DNA of 64,000 nucleotides from Monoplex corrugatus (lineage: Eukaryota; Mollusca; Gastropoda; Littorinimorpha; Ranellidae). The position numbers were made by a program, and so were the translations under genes. Shown here in pieces: positions 22,901 to 29,117 of the stretch. Position 1 is the stretch's first letter. Every line of letters starts with the position of its first letter. The DNA lies in assembly GCA_030674185.1 (NCBI GenBank), contig CM060305.1:169022736-169086735 (forward strand), in the 5' to 3' direction. The notes beneath the pieces are model-generated. The model was not told the DNA's origin. It saw nothing but the letters and a program-made list of their open reading frames with translations, and did no database searches.

Positions 22901-25900
22901 CAGTATTAGTGTATCATCTACACTTGAATCAGTATGTAGTGTATCTATCATACACTTGAATCAGTATGTAGTGTATCTATCATACTTGAATCAGTATGTA
23001 TGTATCATAACTTGAATCAGTATGTAGTGTATCTATCATACACTTGAATCAGTATGTAAGTTATATCTTATCATATCTTGAATCATATGTAAGTGTATTA
23101 TCATACACTTGAATCAGTATGTAGTGTATCTATCATACACTTGAATCAGTATGTAGTGTATCTATCATACACTTGAATCAGTATGTAGTGTATCTATCAT
23201 ACACTTGAATCAGTATGTAATGTATCTATCATACACTTGAATCAGTATGTAGTGTATCTATCATACACTTGAATCAGTATGTGTACTATCATACTTGAAT
23301 CATATGTAGTGTATCATACATTGAATCAGTATGTAGTGTATCTATCATACACTTGAATCAGTATGTAGTATTATCATACACTTGAATCAGTATGTAGTGT
23401 ATCTATCATACACTTGAATCAGTATGTATGTATCTATCATACACTTGAATCAGTATGTAGTGTATCTATCATACACTTGAATCAGTATGTAGTGTATCTA
23501 TCATACACTTGAATCAGTATGTAGTGTATCTATCATACACTTGAATCAGTATGTAGTGTATCTATCATACACTTGAATCAGTATGTAGTGTATCTATCAT
23601 ACACTTGAATCAGTATGTAGTGTATCTATCATACACTTGAATCAGTATGTAGTTATCTATCTACACTTGAATCAGTATGTAGTGTATCTATCATACACTT
23701 GAATCAGTATGTAGTTATCTATCATACCCTTGAATCAGTATGTAGTGTATCTATCATACACTTGAATCAGTATGTAGTGTATCTATCATACACTTGAATC
23801 AGTATGTAGTGTATCATACACTTGAATCAGTATGTAATGTATCTATCATACACTTGAATCAGTATGTAGTGTATCTATCATACACTTGAATTCAGTATGT
23901 AGTGTATCTATCATACCTTGAATCAGTATGTAGTGTATCTTCATACACTGAATCAGTATTAGTGTACTATCATACACTTGAATTCAGTATGTAGTGTATC
24001 TATCATACACTTGAATCAGTATGTAGTGTATCTATCATAACACTTGAATCAGTATGTAGTGTATCTATCATCACTTGAATCAGTATGTAGTCTATCATAC
24101 ACTTGAATCAGTATGTAGTGTATCTATCATACACTTGAATTCAGTATGTAGTTATCTATCATACACTTGAATCAGTATGTAGTCTATCATTACACTTGAA
24201 TCAGTATGTAGTGTATCTATCATACACTTGAATCAGTATGTAGTGTATCTATCATACACTTGAATCAGTATGTAGTGTATCTATCATACACTTGAATCAG
24301 TATGTAGTATATCTATCATACACTTGAATCAGTATGTAGTATATCTATCATACACTTGAATCAGTATGTAGTATATCTATCATACACTTGAATCAGTATG
24401 TAGTATATCTATCATACACTTGAATCAGTATGTAGTATATCTATCATACACTTGAATCAGTATGTAGTATATCTATCATACACTTGAATCAGTATGTAGT
24501 AGTTATCATACACTTGAATCAGTATGTAGTGTATTATCATACACTTGAATAAGTATGTGGTAATATTTATCATACACTTGAATCAGTATGTAGTGTATCT
24601 ATCATACACTTGAATCAGTATGTAGTATATCTATCATACACTTGAATCAGTATGTAGTGTATCTATCATACACTTGAATCAGTATATAATGTATCATACA
24701 CTTGAATCAGTATGTAATGTATCATACACTTGAATCAGTATGTAATGTATCATACACTTGAATCAGTATGTAGTGTATCTATCATACACTTGAATCAGTA
24801 TGTAATGTATCTATCATACACTTGAATCAGTATGTAGTGTATCTATCATACATGTACAACTTGAATCAGTATGTAGTCTATCATACACTTGAATCAGTAT
24901 GTAGTGTATCTATCATACACTTGAATCAGTATGTAGTATATCTATCATACGCTTGAATCAGTATGTGGTATATCTATCATACACTTGAATCAGTATGTAG
25001 TGTATCATACACTTGAATCAGTATGTAGTGTATCATACACTTGAATCAGTATGTAGTGTATCTATCATACACTTGAATCAGTATGTAGTATATCTATCAT
25101 ACACTTGAATCAGTATGTAGTGTATCTATCATACACTTGAATCAGTATGTATTGTATCTATCATACACTTGAATCAATATGTAGTATATCTATCATACAC
25201 TTGAATCAGTATGTAGTGTATCTATCATACACTTGAATCAGTATGTAGTGTATCATACACTTGAATCAGTGTGTAGTATATCTATCATACACTTGAATCA
25301 GTATGTAGTATATCTATCATACACTTGAATCAGTATGTAGTGTATCTATCATACGCTTGAATCAGTATGTAGTGTATCATACACTTGAATCAGTATGTAG
25401 TGTATCTATCATACACTTGAATCAGTATGTAATGTATTTATCATACGCTTGAATCAGTATGTAGTGTATCTATCATACACTTGAATCAGTATGTAGTGTA
25501 TCATACACTTGAATCAGTATGTAATGTATCTATCATACACTTGAATCAGTATGTAGTATATCTATCATACACTTGAATCAGTATGTAGTGTATCTATCAT
25601 ACACTTGAATCAGTATGTAGTGTATCTATCATACACTTGAATCAGTATGTAGTGTATCTATCATACACTTGAATCAGTATGTAGTGTATCATACACTTGA
25701 ATCAGTATGTAATGTATCTATCATACACTTGAATCAGTATGTAGTGTATCTATCATACACTTGGATCAGTATGTAGTGTATCTATCATACACTTGAATCA
25801 GTATGTAGTGTATCTATCATACACTTGAATCAGTATGTAATGTATCTATCATACACTTGAATCAGTATGTAGTGTATTCTGTTTCTACTAGATTTCACAC

Positions 25901-28312
25901 ATGCACGGTCCATTGTTTTCACTGACCACTTGCTTTCAGTAATTTTAGCTTTCTCTCAAAGCTTTTGTTGACTACTAAACTGTCCGCCTCCACCACAAAG
26001 CGTTTGTTGGCTACTAAACTGTCCGTGTCCACCACAAAGCTTTTGTTGACTACTAAACTGTCCGTGTCCACCACAAAGCTTTTGTTGACTACTAAACTGT
26101 CCGTGTCCACCACAAAGCTTTTGTTGACTACTAAACTGTCCGTGTCCACCACAAAGCTTTTGTTGACTACTAAACTGTCTGTGTCCACCACAAAGCTTTT
26201 GTTGACTACTAAACTGTCCGTGTCCACCACAAAGCGTTTGTTGACTACTAAACTGTCCGTGTCCACCACAAAGCTTTTGTTGACTACTGAACTGTCCGTG
26301 TCCACCACAAAGCTTTTGTTGACTACTAAACTGTCCGTGTCCACCACAAAGCGTTTGTTGACTACTAAACTGTCCGTGTCCACCACAAAGCTTTTGTTGA
26401 CTACTAAACTGTCCGTGTCCACCACAAAGCGTTTGTTGACTACTAAACTGTCCGTGTCCACCACAAAGCTTTTGTTGACTACTAAACTGTCCGTGTCCAC
26501 CACAAAGCTTTTGTTGACTACTAAACTGTCCGTGTCCACCGCAAAGCGTTTGTTGCCTACTAAACTGTCCGTGTCCACCGCAAAGCTTTTGTTGACTACT
26601 AAAACTGTCCGTGTCCACCACAAAGCTTTTGTTGCCTACTAAACTGTCCGTCTCCACCACAAAGCTTTTGTTGACTACTAAACTGTCCGTGTCCACCACA
26701 AAGCTTTTGTTGACTACTAAACTGTCCGTGTCCACCACAAAGCTTTTGTTGACTACTAAACTGTCCGTGTCCACCACAAAGCTTTTGTTGACTACTAAAC
26801 TGTCCGTGTCCACCACAAAGCTTTTGTTGACTACTAAACTGTCCGTGTCCACCACAAAGCTTTTGTTGACTACTAAACTGTCCGTGTCCACCACAAAGCT
26901 TTTGTTGACTACTAAACTGTCCGTGTCCACCACAAAGCTTTTGTTGACTACTAAACTGTCCGTGTCCACCACAAAGCGTTTGTTGACTACTAAACTGTCC
27001 GTGTCCACCACAAAGCGTTTGTTGACTACTAAACTGTCCGTGTCCACCACAAAGCTTTTGTTGACTACTAAACTGTCCGTGTCCACCACAAAGCGTTTGT
27101 TGACTACTAAACTGTCCGTGTCCACCACAAAGCTTTTGTTGACTACTAAACTGTCCGTGTCCACCACAAAGCGTTTGTTGACTACTAAACTGTCCGTGTC
27201 CACCACAAAGCTTTTGTTGACTACTAAACTGTCCGTGTCCACCACAAAGCGTTTGTTGACTACTAAACTGTCCGTGTCCACCACAAAGCTTTTGTTGACT
27301 ACTAAACTGTCCGTGTCCACCACAAAGCTTTTGTTGACTACTAAACTGTCCGTGTCCACCACAAAGCTTTTGTTGACTACTAAACTGTCCGTGTCCACCA
27401 CAAAGCTTTTGTTGACTACTAAACTGTCCGTGTCCACCACAAAGCTTTTGTTGACTACTAAACTGTCCGTGTCCACCACAAAGCTTTTGTTGACTACTAA
27501 ACTGTCCGTGTCCACCACAAAGCTTTTGTTGACTACTAAACTGTCCGTGTCCACCACAAAGCTTTTGTTGACTACTAAACTGTCCGTGTCCACCACAAAG
27601 CTTTTGTTGACTACTAAACTGTCCGTGTCCACCACAAAGCTTTTGTTGACTACTAAACTGTCCGTGTCCACCACAAAGCGTTTGTTGACTACTAAACTGT
27701 CCGTCTCCACCACAGGGCATCATGAGGAAACTAAAACCCAGTGCCATGTTCACCTGCTGAGTGAAATGTCAGAAAAGCCGTCTTTAGTTTTTTTCCCACC
27801 AGGTTTTGTGCATTTATCCTATGTTGTCTTTTGTACATGTTGTACGAAGGTCGGTTGGCAGAAAACTTTTGTCTTGTTTTATTATATCAAATATGCATTC
27901 TGAATCAACTTTTGTGTGTTTGTAGGTCTTAAAAGCTAGTGGCTGTGAAAAAGACAGGCCTTGCAGGTGAGACAGCTTGATGATTTTGAATGACAAGGCC
28001 ATGAGGTGACGCTCATCCCGTGTTCTGTTTGGTATATACAGGCTGCAGAAGTTCAAGATGAGCATTGCCAACACAGTGATCGGTCAGGACAACTCCAGCC
28101 TGCAGACCATGAGTACCGATCAGCTTCTGGACCTCTTCAAACTGGACGAGCAGGGCAGAGGGATGGGCGCTGTCCCAGCTCCAGAAGAGCTGAAATCTTC
28201 TGGTGGCCGAGCCAACATGCAAGCTATTTTAGACAGTTTGGAAGAACTGTGGGATGAGAATCTCTATGAGTCTGAGTATAGTATGACCAACTTTCTGAAG
28301 TCCTTGACATAG
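2131..28312 (+). CDS. BTAF1: BTAF1/Mot1, TBP-associated Swi2/Snf2 ATPase, C-terminal eleven exons
   Basis: BTAF1 (TAF172, Mot1) uses ATP hydrolysis to strip TATA-binding protein from DNA in the nucleus. Visible coding exons are 2131-2208, 4385-4447, 5075-5282, 7779-7909, 10249-10377, 11297-11445, 12763-12939, 16580-16657, 17346-17475, 19001-19092 and 28042-28312, about 500 codons in all. In order they give VVRNDIDFF, the DEGH box (motif II), SGTPIQNN (III), [39 protein letters not shown] (IV), [14 protein letters not shown] (V), DRAHRIGQ (VI) and the C-terminal tail. DEGH rather than DEAH is characteristic of this family. All junctions have GT donors and AG acceptors with matching phase, except that one base is missing in the DEGH exon. 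The HEAT-repeat half and Walker A motif are upstream of the window. Confidence 0.96.
2541..2746. mobile_element. TTAA-bounded hairpin element, partial copy with repeated left arm
   Basis: It begins TTAACCCTTTGACTTCTGCACC and contains three successive copies of the CCCTTTGACTTCCTCACCCTxTCCACTGGCTTCCTGCAAAAAC arm (about 2541, 2609 and 2655), with a fourth, more diverged one at 2703. No right arm is seen. Compare the complete copies at 33102, 49656 and 57434. The arm appears to have been amplified in tandem after the right half was lost. Confidence 0.6.
2855..3188. repeat. Long inverted repeat (hairpin element), ~140 bp arms
   Basis: The left arm (about 2855-2996) is the reverse complement of the right arm (about 3051-3188), with a loop of about 55 bp. 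Matching landmarks are AACCAGAAGAACAAGCAAACC with GGTTTGCTTGTTCTTCTGGTT, and GGTCACAAACAGACCACAAACA with its complement. Spurious open frames run through both arms. Related half-arms occur nearby (3356-3570, sharing GGTTCCTGTTTGCTTG) and at 12600-12710 and 27830-27900, so it belongs to a dispersed foldback-type family. Confidence 0.8.
3605..4195 (+). pseudogene. RTE-like LINE, decayed 3' end of reverse transcriptase ORF
   Basis: Translation in two or more frames gives the end of a non-LTR retrotransposon protein. It reads [20 protein letters not shown], then [17 protein letters not shown], then [20 protein letters not shown], then [20 protein letters not shown], and finally AMRQDT before a stop and a (GAT)n tail at 4179-4197. 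YGCEAW-like, FLRRMLRxPW and GKxEGKRxxGRPR are hallmarks of the RTE-like endonuclease/reverse transcriptase family. Frameshifts break it near 3690-3770 and 3940-3990, so it is a dead 5'-truncated insertion in a BTAF1 intron. Tails of related elements are at 18222-18380 (minus) and 59830-59930. Confidence 0.88.
4385..4447 (+). CDS. BTAF1: BTAF1 exon b (DEGH box), one base missing
   Basis: It encodes the Walker B segment VLDEGH followed by VIRNGKTK. The acceptor is TTTTTTTTCAG|T and the donor AAG|GTTAGA. Entered in phase from exon a, the first codons read S-A-L-N-W-N-Y, matching the family pattern ending in NY-C-(I/V)-LDEGH. The frame then breaks, because AACTATGTGTTC lacks one base (probably a T of TAT-TGT, near 4402). 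Without that base the DEGH motif is out of frame. The downstream exons are intact and in phase, so an assembly error is more likely than a dead gene. Confidence 0.88.
4448..5074. other. BTAF1 intron, no gene seen
   Basis: AT-rich intron with poly-T and a short (TG)n stretch at 4928-4955. No coding or structured feature is visible. Confidence 0.6.
5075..5282 (+). CDS. BTAF1: BTAF1 exon c (helicase motif III)
   Basis: It encodes [20 protein letters not shown] then [20 protein letters not shown] and [27 protein letters not shown] is Swi2/Snf2 motif III, and the [14 protein letters not shown] segment is highly conserved in BTAF1/Mot1. The acceptor is CAACAG|CTG. The donor splits a glycine codon, GCA G|GTCTGT, and the exon joins the next in phase. 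Confidence 0.95.
5394..6600. repeat. ~70 bp minisatellite, about 17 copies
   Basis: The tandem unit is built around TGGCATAGAA(T/A)GTTCTGCATTATGATAGxAAGCATGCAxTGCAACTCTGTC...CAGTTTCAGCTGTAAA. Left copies carry GATAGTAAGC and TCCTCAC; right copies are more uniform with GATAGCAAGC and TCTGAC, so the right side was homogenised more recently. Its left flank (GGCCTGGTTG at about 5398) and unit both align with positions 125-205, showing it grew from the interspersed element found at 1-345. Weak open frames on either strand are shadows. Confidence 0.9.
6601..6900. repeat. Dispersed repeat X, copy 1
   Basis: The block containing CCCAGAGGCTCTTTCAATATAAATGGTATC, then TTTCTGTC..., then CATTCACCTxTxTGTxTTC resembles 16703-17000 in the same order and orientation. 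The family is unidentified. It sits directly against the end of the 70 bp array, so it may be the 3' part of the same parent element. Confidence 0.5.
6975..7195. repeat. Inverted repeat, ~45 bp arms
   Basis: GAAAAACATTAAAACAAG at the left (about 6976) is matched by its complement CTTGTTTTAATGTTTTTC at the right (about 7168-7185). The complementarity continues inward through the AAACAAAAAAAACAC and GTGTTTTTTGTTTGTTT tracts, around a spacer of about 130 bp. It looks like a small foldback element. No coding content. Confidence 0.65.
7424..7451 (+). other. G-tract, potential G-quadruplex
   Basis: A run of G with single T or A interruptions (GGGTGGGTGGGGGGG then ten or more G). It has four or more G-tracts of at least three and is intronic in BTAF1. 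Whether it folds in vivo is unknown. Confidence 0.5.
7779..7909 (+). CDS. BTAF1: BTAF1 exon d
   Basis: It encodes [20 protein letters not shown] then [21 protein letters not shown] and LQ. The [30 protein letters not shown] stretch is a nearly invariant BTAF1/Mot1 signature linking the two RecA-like lobes. The acceptor is TTGCTAG|GC, completing the split glycine codon; the donor is CAG|GTGAGT in phase 0. Confidence 0.95.
7970..8240 (+). mobile_element. SINE-like dispersed repeat, copy 1
   Basis: The core CAATATGTGTGCAGACCTGCCAGTGCCTAAACCACCTTTTTG aligns with CAATGTATGTGCAGACCTGCTAGTACTAAAACCCCCTTT at 18557-18594. In both copies it is preceded by a GATCTC or AATCTC block and a GGGTAAA block. 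I recognise this core as resembling an abundant short repeat of gastropod genomes (recollection, not a search). It is decayed and not transcribed from any visible promoter. Confidence 0.6.
8490..9013. repeat. 21 bp minisatellite (TCAGTCATTATTTTGTGCC+AG/TG), ~25 copies
   Basis: Unit TCAGTCATTATTTTGTGCCTG, with variants ending CAG and GAGCCTG. The unit length is divisible by three and stop-free in several frames, so long SLFCACQ-type open frames appear in all plus frames; these are artefacts. One isolated copy (CAGTCATTATTTTGTGCCAGTCAGTC) recurs at 9540-9567, immediately before a LINE tail. Confidence 0.93.
9014..9568. other. BTAF1 intron, no gene seen
   Basis: Unique-looking AT-rich intronic sequence. 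The only feature is the isolated 21 bp array unit at its right end. Confidence 0.5.
9569..9876 (+). mobile_element. LINE 3' end, 5'-truncated copy
   Basis: From CTCCTCTGCATAAAATCCTGACC to GCGCTATATAAATATTGTAATTATTATT this parallels 35157-35409 closely, including the TTCAGCGCTTAGATTTGATTT block. A (TG)n-rich internal stretch at 9716-9800 is shared. It ends in an ATT-type microsatellite tail, as in non-LTR elements that prime on short repeats. Only the 3' untranslated part is present. Confidence 0.8.
9959..10154. mobile_element. TTAA-bounded nested hairpin element
   Basis: The left end is TTAACCCTTTGCCTGTCACACC. The inner hairpin centres on the complementary CACCTTCTTCCTGCAGGAAAGCTGGTGG at about 10055-10083. 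The right end is GGGAGTCAAAGGATCAA, where the terminal TTAA has mutated. It belongs to the same family as 33102-33294. Confidence 0.8.
10249..10377 (+). CDS. BTAF1: BTAF1 exon e
   Basis: It encodes [20 protein letters not shown] then [20 protein letters not shown] and IFQ. YEDFAxSRA is conserved in the family; the following Ser/Lys/Glu-rich stretch is the variable linker. The exon is 129 bases, phase 0 at both ends, with acceptor TTCCTTAG|ATT and donor CAG|GTTAGT. Confidence 0.93.
10618..10962. repeat. (CA)n microsatellite tract, interrupted
   Basis: About 340 bp of CA-rich sequence with interruptions; the purest run is about 10826-10895. Open frames of repeating Thr-His or Cys-Val on either strand are artefacts. 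Confidence 0.95.
11297..11445 (+). CDS. BTAF1: BTAF1 exon f
   Basis: It encodes [20 protein letters not shown] then a variable stretch and [14 protein letters not shown]. LRKxCNHPxLV is the classic Snf2-family motif at the start of lobe 2, and LHDxQHAPKLxAL is BTAF1-specific. The acceptor is CTCTGCAG|GCA. The donor CTC AG|GTAGGT leaves two bases for the next exon. Confidence 0.95.
11505..11945. mobile_element. TTAA-bounded repeat with CTCACTCGCTA terminus, copy 1
   Basis: It starts TTAACTCACTCGCTATG. The interior is the reverse complement of 48828-49459; shared blocks include GTCATGAGAAAAATTCTCAT, TGGCGGGTCATATATTAAAAGA, CATGGTTGCTGAGTAACGGTACAAGT and GTGGGTCATGAACTC. The right end is not clearly terminated. 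No transposase is visible, so it is non-autonomous. Confidence 0.75.
11946..12762. other. BTAF1 intron, no gene seen
   Basis: AT-rich intron. A stretch at about 12600-12710 (AACATGTATTTGATACAACAAG ... TTTCTTGTTGTATCGGATATAC) forms a small inverted repeat related to the hairpin family at 2855-3188, and lies just upstream of the next exon's acceptor. Confidence 0.55.
12763..12939 (+). CDS. BTAF1: BTAF1 exon g (helicase motif IV)
   Basis: It encodes [13 protein letters not shown], a Ser/Ala-rich variable stretch, then [20 protein letters not shown] and KDLLK. HRxLxFCQLKxMLDIVExDLL is the conserved start of helicase lobe 2 (motif IV). The acceptor TTGCAG|A completes a split arginine codon; the donor CTC AA|GTAAGT leaves two bases. 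Confidence 0.95.
13173..13180. repeat. Left 8 bp direct repeat (candidate target-site duplication)
   Basis: AGATTAAA immediately before the left inverted terminus TAGGTATTCCAAAGTG. The same eight bases follow the right terminus at 16460-16467. Confidence 0.75.
14482..15859 (-). CDS. Unrecognised two-exon small protein gene, 72 aa
   Basis: Exon 1 is 15859-15757 and exon 2 is 14597-14482. The ATG sits in a good context (GCGCAATGG). The protein starts [20 protein letters not shown], continues through an acidic/serine stretch to PTYLE, crosses the splice to [20 protein letters not shown], and ends [10 protein letters not shown] before TAA. The donor GAGG|GTAAGT and acceptor TTTTTCTCACAG|AT match in phase (G|AT, aspartate). 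The N-terminus is acidic, the middle is a basic patch ([12 protein letters not shown]) and the C-terminus is acidic; there is no signal peptide or membrane segment. I do not recognise the family. It could be a complete microprotein or end exons of a larger gene with skipped middle exons. Confidence 0.6.
15062..15240. repeat. (AAT)n-rich low-complexity tract
   Basis: Imperfect AATAATGATAATAATAAT sequence in the intron of the small minus-strand gene. No function is visible. Confidence 0.8.
15860..15996. promoter_or_regulatory. Candidate bidirectional promoter
   Basis: 137 bp separate the minus-strand ATG (15859) from the plus-strand ATG (15997). The sequence and its flanks (15780-16240) are clearly richer in CpG than the surrounding AT-rich intron, with CTCGCGG at 15912, TCGACG and GCGCGTG. 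No clear TATA box is seen. A palindromic GGTCACGTGACC with an E-box core (CACGTG) lies further left at 15463-15474. Divergent CpG-rich promoters without TATA are common in animals; the assignment is inference. Confidence 0.45.
15997..16276 (+). pseudogene. Divergent plus-strand open frame, one apparent frameshift
   Basis: From ATG at 15997 the frame reads [20 protein letters not shown] then [12 protein letters not shown], and stops at 16134. The frame one base over is open from about 16045 to 16314 and reads [20 protein letters not shown], then [10 protein letters not shown] and, further on, [11 protein letters not shown]. The two join if one T is missing from the T5 run at 16089-16093, giving a product of about 95 residues up to a possible donor ACG|GTAAATG at 16276. 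A second possible donor, CAAG|GTAGGTG, lies at 16187-16188. I do not recognise the protein. It could be the first exon of a gene or a captured gene fragment. Confidence 0.4.
16460..16467. repeat. Right 8 bp direct repeat (candidate target-site duplication)
   Basis: AGATTAAA directly after the right terminus GGAATACCT; identical to 13173-13180. Confidence 0.75.
16580..16657 (+). CDS. BTAF1: BTAF1 exon h
   Basis: It encodes [20 protein letters not shown] then HDIVHR. YLRLDGSxPxGxRxxIVxRF is the conserved lobe 2 stretch of the family. The acceptor is GTGTGCAG|A and the donor CAC AG|GTGATG; both junction phases match the neighbours. Confidence 0.95.
16703..17000. repeat. Dispersed repeat X, copy 2
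   Basis: Similar in order to 6601-6900: GGATGCCATGGGCTTTTTCAGTATAAACCGTATC, then TTTCTGTCCCTCCCTT, then GATCCATTCACTTTTGTGTTTTC. The family is unidentified. Confidence 0.5.
17168..17325. repeat. Trinucleotide-rich tract next to an acceptor site
   Basis: (ATC)n, (ACC)n, (GAT)n and (ATT)n blocks fill the last 150 bp of the intron before the exon at 17346. The composition forms runs of Ile, Thr and Met in chance frames. Confidence 0.85.
17346..17475 (+). CDS. BTAF1: BTAF1 exon i (helicase motif V)
   Basis: It encodes [20 protein letters not shown] then [20 protein letters not shown] and [17 protein letters not shown] is motif V and [12 protein letters not shown] leads into motif VI. The acceptor TATTTCAG|G completes arginine; the donor is CAG|GTAAGA in phase 0. 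Confidence 0.96.
17476..18221. other. BTAF1 intron, no gene seen
   Basis: AT-rich intron with poly-T runs. No structured feature is recognised. Confidence 0.55.
18222..18380 (-). pseudogene. RTE-like LINE tail fragment
   Basis: On the minus strand this matches the end of the LINE at 4040-4195: GTAGACCCAGGGAGAAGATA, then GACGGACTTGCAGAGTGGCT, then CCATAATCGCCAACGTCATG, ending with a (GATGAT)n tail at 18222-18237. It is a severely 5'-truncated insertion. Confidence 0.85.
18480..18730 (+). mobile_element. SINE-like dispersed repeat, copy 2
   Basis: The core AATCTCCCAGAGCAATGTATGTGCAGACCTGCTAGTACTAAAACCCCCTTT and the later block AGCACGTTAAAAAGATCCTG match the same family as 7970-8240. A direct internal duplication (AAAAGTTAAGATCAGTTAAGG and AAAAGTTACAATCAGTTAAGC) interrupts it at 18588-18630. 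Confidence 0.6.
19001..19092 (+). CDS. BTAF1: BTAF1 exon j (helicase motif VI)
   Basis: It encodes [20 protein letters not shown] then [19 protein letters not shown] is motif VI, holding the arginine finger region of Snf2 ATPases. The acceptor is GTCTTCCAG|GCC. The donor ATG GG|GTGAGT leaves two bases completed by G at 28042. Confidence 0.96.
19331..19502. mobile_element. Short DNA transposon with CAGGGCT termini, copy 2
   Basis: Perfect 13 bp terminal inverted repeats (CAGGGCTTAAAAC and complement) are flanked by the 6 bp direct repeat CTTATG (19325-19330 and 19503-19508). The interior shares TTCCGCG, a GTGAT block and a long A run with the element at 957-1464. At 172 bp it is a MITE-sized derivative. 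Confidence 0.85.
20313..20814. mobile_element. TTAA-bounded element with CCCTTTGAGCCC terminus
   Basis: The left end is TTAACCCTTTGAGCCC and the right end GGGCCCAGAGGGTTAA, an imperfect inverted pair flanked by TTAA. TTAA duplication and CCC termini resemble piggyBac-type elements. The 500 bp interior has no transposase, so it is non-autonomous. Its first bases resemble the hairpin family at 33102, but its interior differs. Confidence 0.7.
20815..21564. other. BTAF1 intron, no gene seen
   Basis: No gene or clear repeat is recognised, apart from T-rich tracts near 21430-21540. Confidence 0.5.
21565..21672. repeat. (CA)n tract
   Basis: CA/CGCA-rich microsatellite just upstream of the 32 bp array. 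Confidence 0.9.
21756..25878. repeat. 32 bp satellite-like array, roughly 130 copies
   Basis: The unit is TGTAGTGTATCTATCATACACTTGAATCAGTA. Each unit contains a perfect 7 bp inverted repeat, AGTGTAT-CTATC-ATACACT. Length variants are common: a 28 bp form lacking CTAT, giving TAGTGTATCATACACT (for example near 23812, 24765, 25003 and 25250), and many single-base deletions between 22860 and 24190. TAGTATATCTATC and AATGTATC variants cluster in blocks, showing local spread. The array is non-coding and intronic in BTAF1 (intron 19093-28041). Confidence 0.97.
25955..27715. repeat. 39 bp minisatellite, about 45 copies
   Basis: The unit is CTTTTGTTGACTACTAAACTGTCCGTGTCCACCACAAAG, and the array is very homogeneous. 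The main variant changes AAGCTTTTG to AAGCGTTTG. The unit is 13 codons and stop-free in one plus and two minus frames, which creates open frames of up to 585 codons (for example [13 protein letters not shown] repeats). An extra A at about 26603 shifts phase, so the minus frame switches to [13 protein letters not shown]. No start context, splice signals or flanking domains support translation. Confidence 0.95.
28042..28312 (+). CDS. BTAF1: BTAF1 terminal exon
   Basis: It encodes [20 protein letters not shown] then [20 protein letters not shown], a variable stretch, and [23 protein letters not shown] before TAG at 28310-28312. [32 protein letters not shown] and the C-terminal SEYSxxNFxxSL are the BTAF1 C-terminal signature. 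The acceptor is TATATACAG|G. The preceding intron is about 9 kb because of the two tandem arrays. Confidence 0.96.
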
Positions 28313-28686
28313 CACTTGGAGGCCGCTACAGTTGTGATTATGTGATATTGAACAATAATGACATGTCATGTTGCAGTATGTCAGTTCCTCGTATAAATGT
28401 CTGTATGTGTGTGAAGTGATCTGTGTCATATGAGAGCTCTTTGGTGGTAGTTTGAATGTCAGATGAGTATGAAATGATTTGTATTTCCAATCTTTGACGA
28501 CAACTTGAATGGATGTGAAGTGGTTTGTCACCAACCCCTGATCCATCGTAAACATTTGGGGGAAAAAGAATGTCAGGTATGTAGAAAGTAATTTTTGACA
28601 TATGGATCCATGGCAAACATTTGCATATCTGTGGGAAGTATATGGAGGGTTTTACAATGTGTTACAGACTATTGTTTTGAAAATCT

Positions 28687-28751
28687 GATGTGTATGACTG
28701 ATGTGTATGACTGATGTGTATGACTGATGTGTATGACTGATGTGTATGACA
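28687..28751. repeat. 13 bp tandem repeat, 5 copies
   Basis: TGATGTGTATGAC repeated five times in the BTAF1 3' untranslated region. Confidence 0.9.
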
Positions 28752-28867
28752 ATTGTGTTTGAATTGTGTTGCAACAGATCCTTAGCAACTGCATGTATGT
28801 TCAGATGTACATGAATTGATTGGTGTCGTACAAAAGAGATCCTTGATGACCTTGTGGATATTTGCTT

Positions 28868-29117
28868 TGTGTTGCTATGGCAAACATTTGATGACTGTAT
28901 AAATGTCTACATGTATGTGTGTTGCCATGGCAAACACTTGATGACTGTATAAATGTCTACATGTATGTGTGTTGCCATGGCAAACACTTGATGACTGTAT
29001 AAATGTCTACATGTATGTGTGTTGCCATGGCAAACACTTGATGACTGTATAAATGTCTACATGTATGTGTGTTGCCATGGCAAACATTTGATGACTGTAT
29101 AAATGTCCACATGTATG
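28868..29117. repeat. 50 bp tandem repeat, 5 copies
   Basis: The unit begins GTTGCCATGGCAAACACTTG and continues ATGACTGTATAAATGTCTAC then ATGTATGTGT. The first and last copies are diverged. It probably lies within the BTAF1 3' untranslated region. Each copy has a CCATGG palindrome. Confidence 0.92.

Noticed and set aside
21756..25878. CRISPR-like array (regular 32 bp repeats)
   Set aside because: The repeats are contiguous with no unique spacers, and the context is a eukaryotic intron.
25956..27713. A 585-codon minus-strand open frame ([13 protein letters not shown] repeats)
   Set aside because: It is a 39 bp minisatellite whose unit is divisible by three; three of six frames are open equally, and a one-base insertion in the middle just swaps repeat frames. 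No start context or splice sites.
28006..28257. Overlapping plus and minus frames across the BTAF1 last exon
   Set aside because: Shadows of the conserved exon; only the frame ending at 28312 matches BTAF1.
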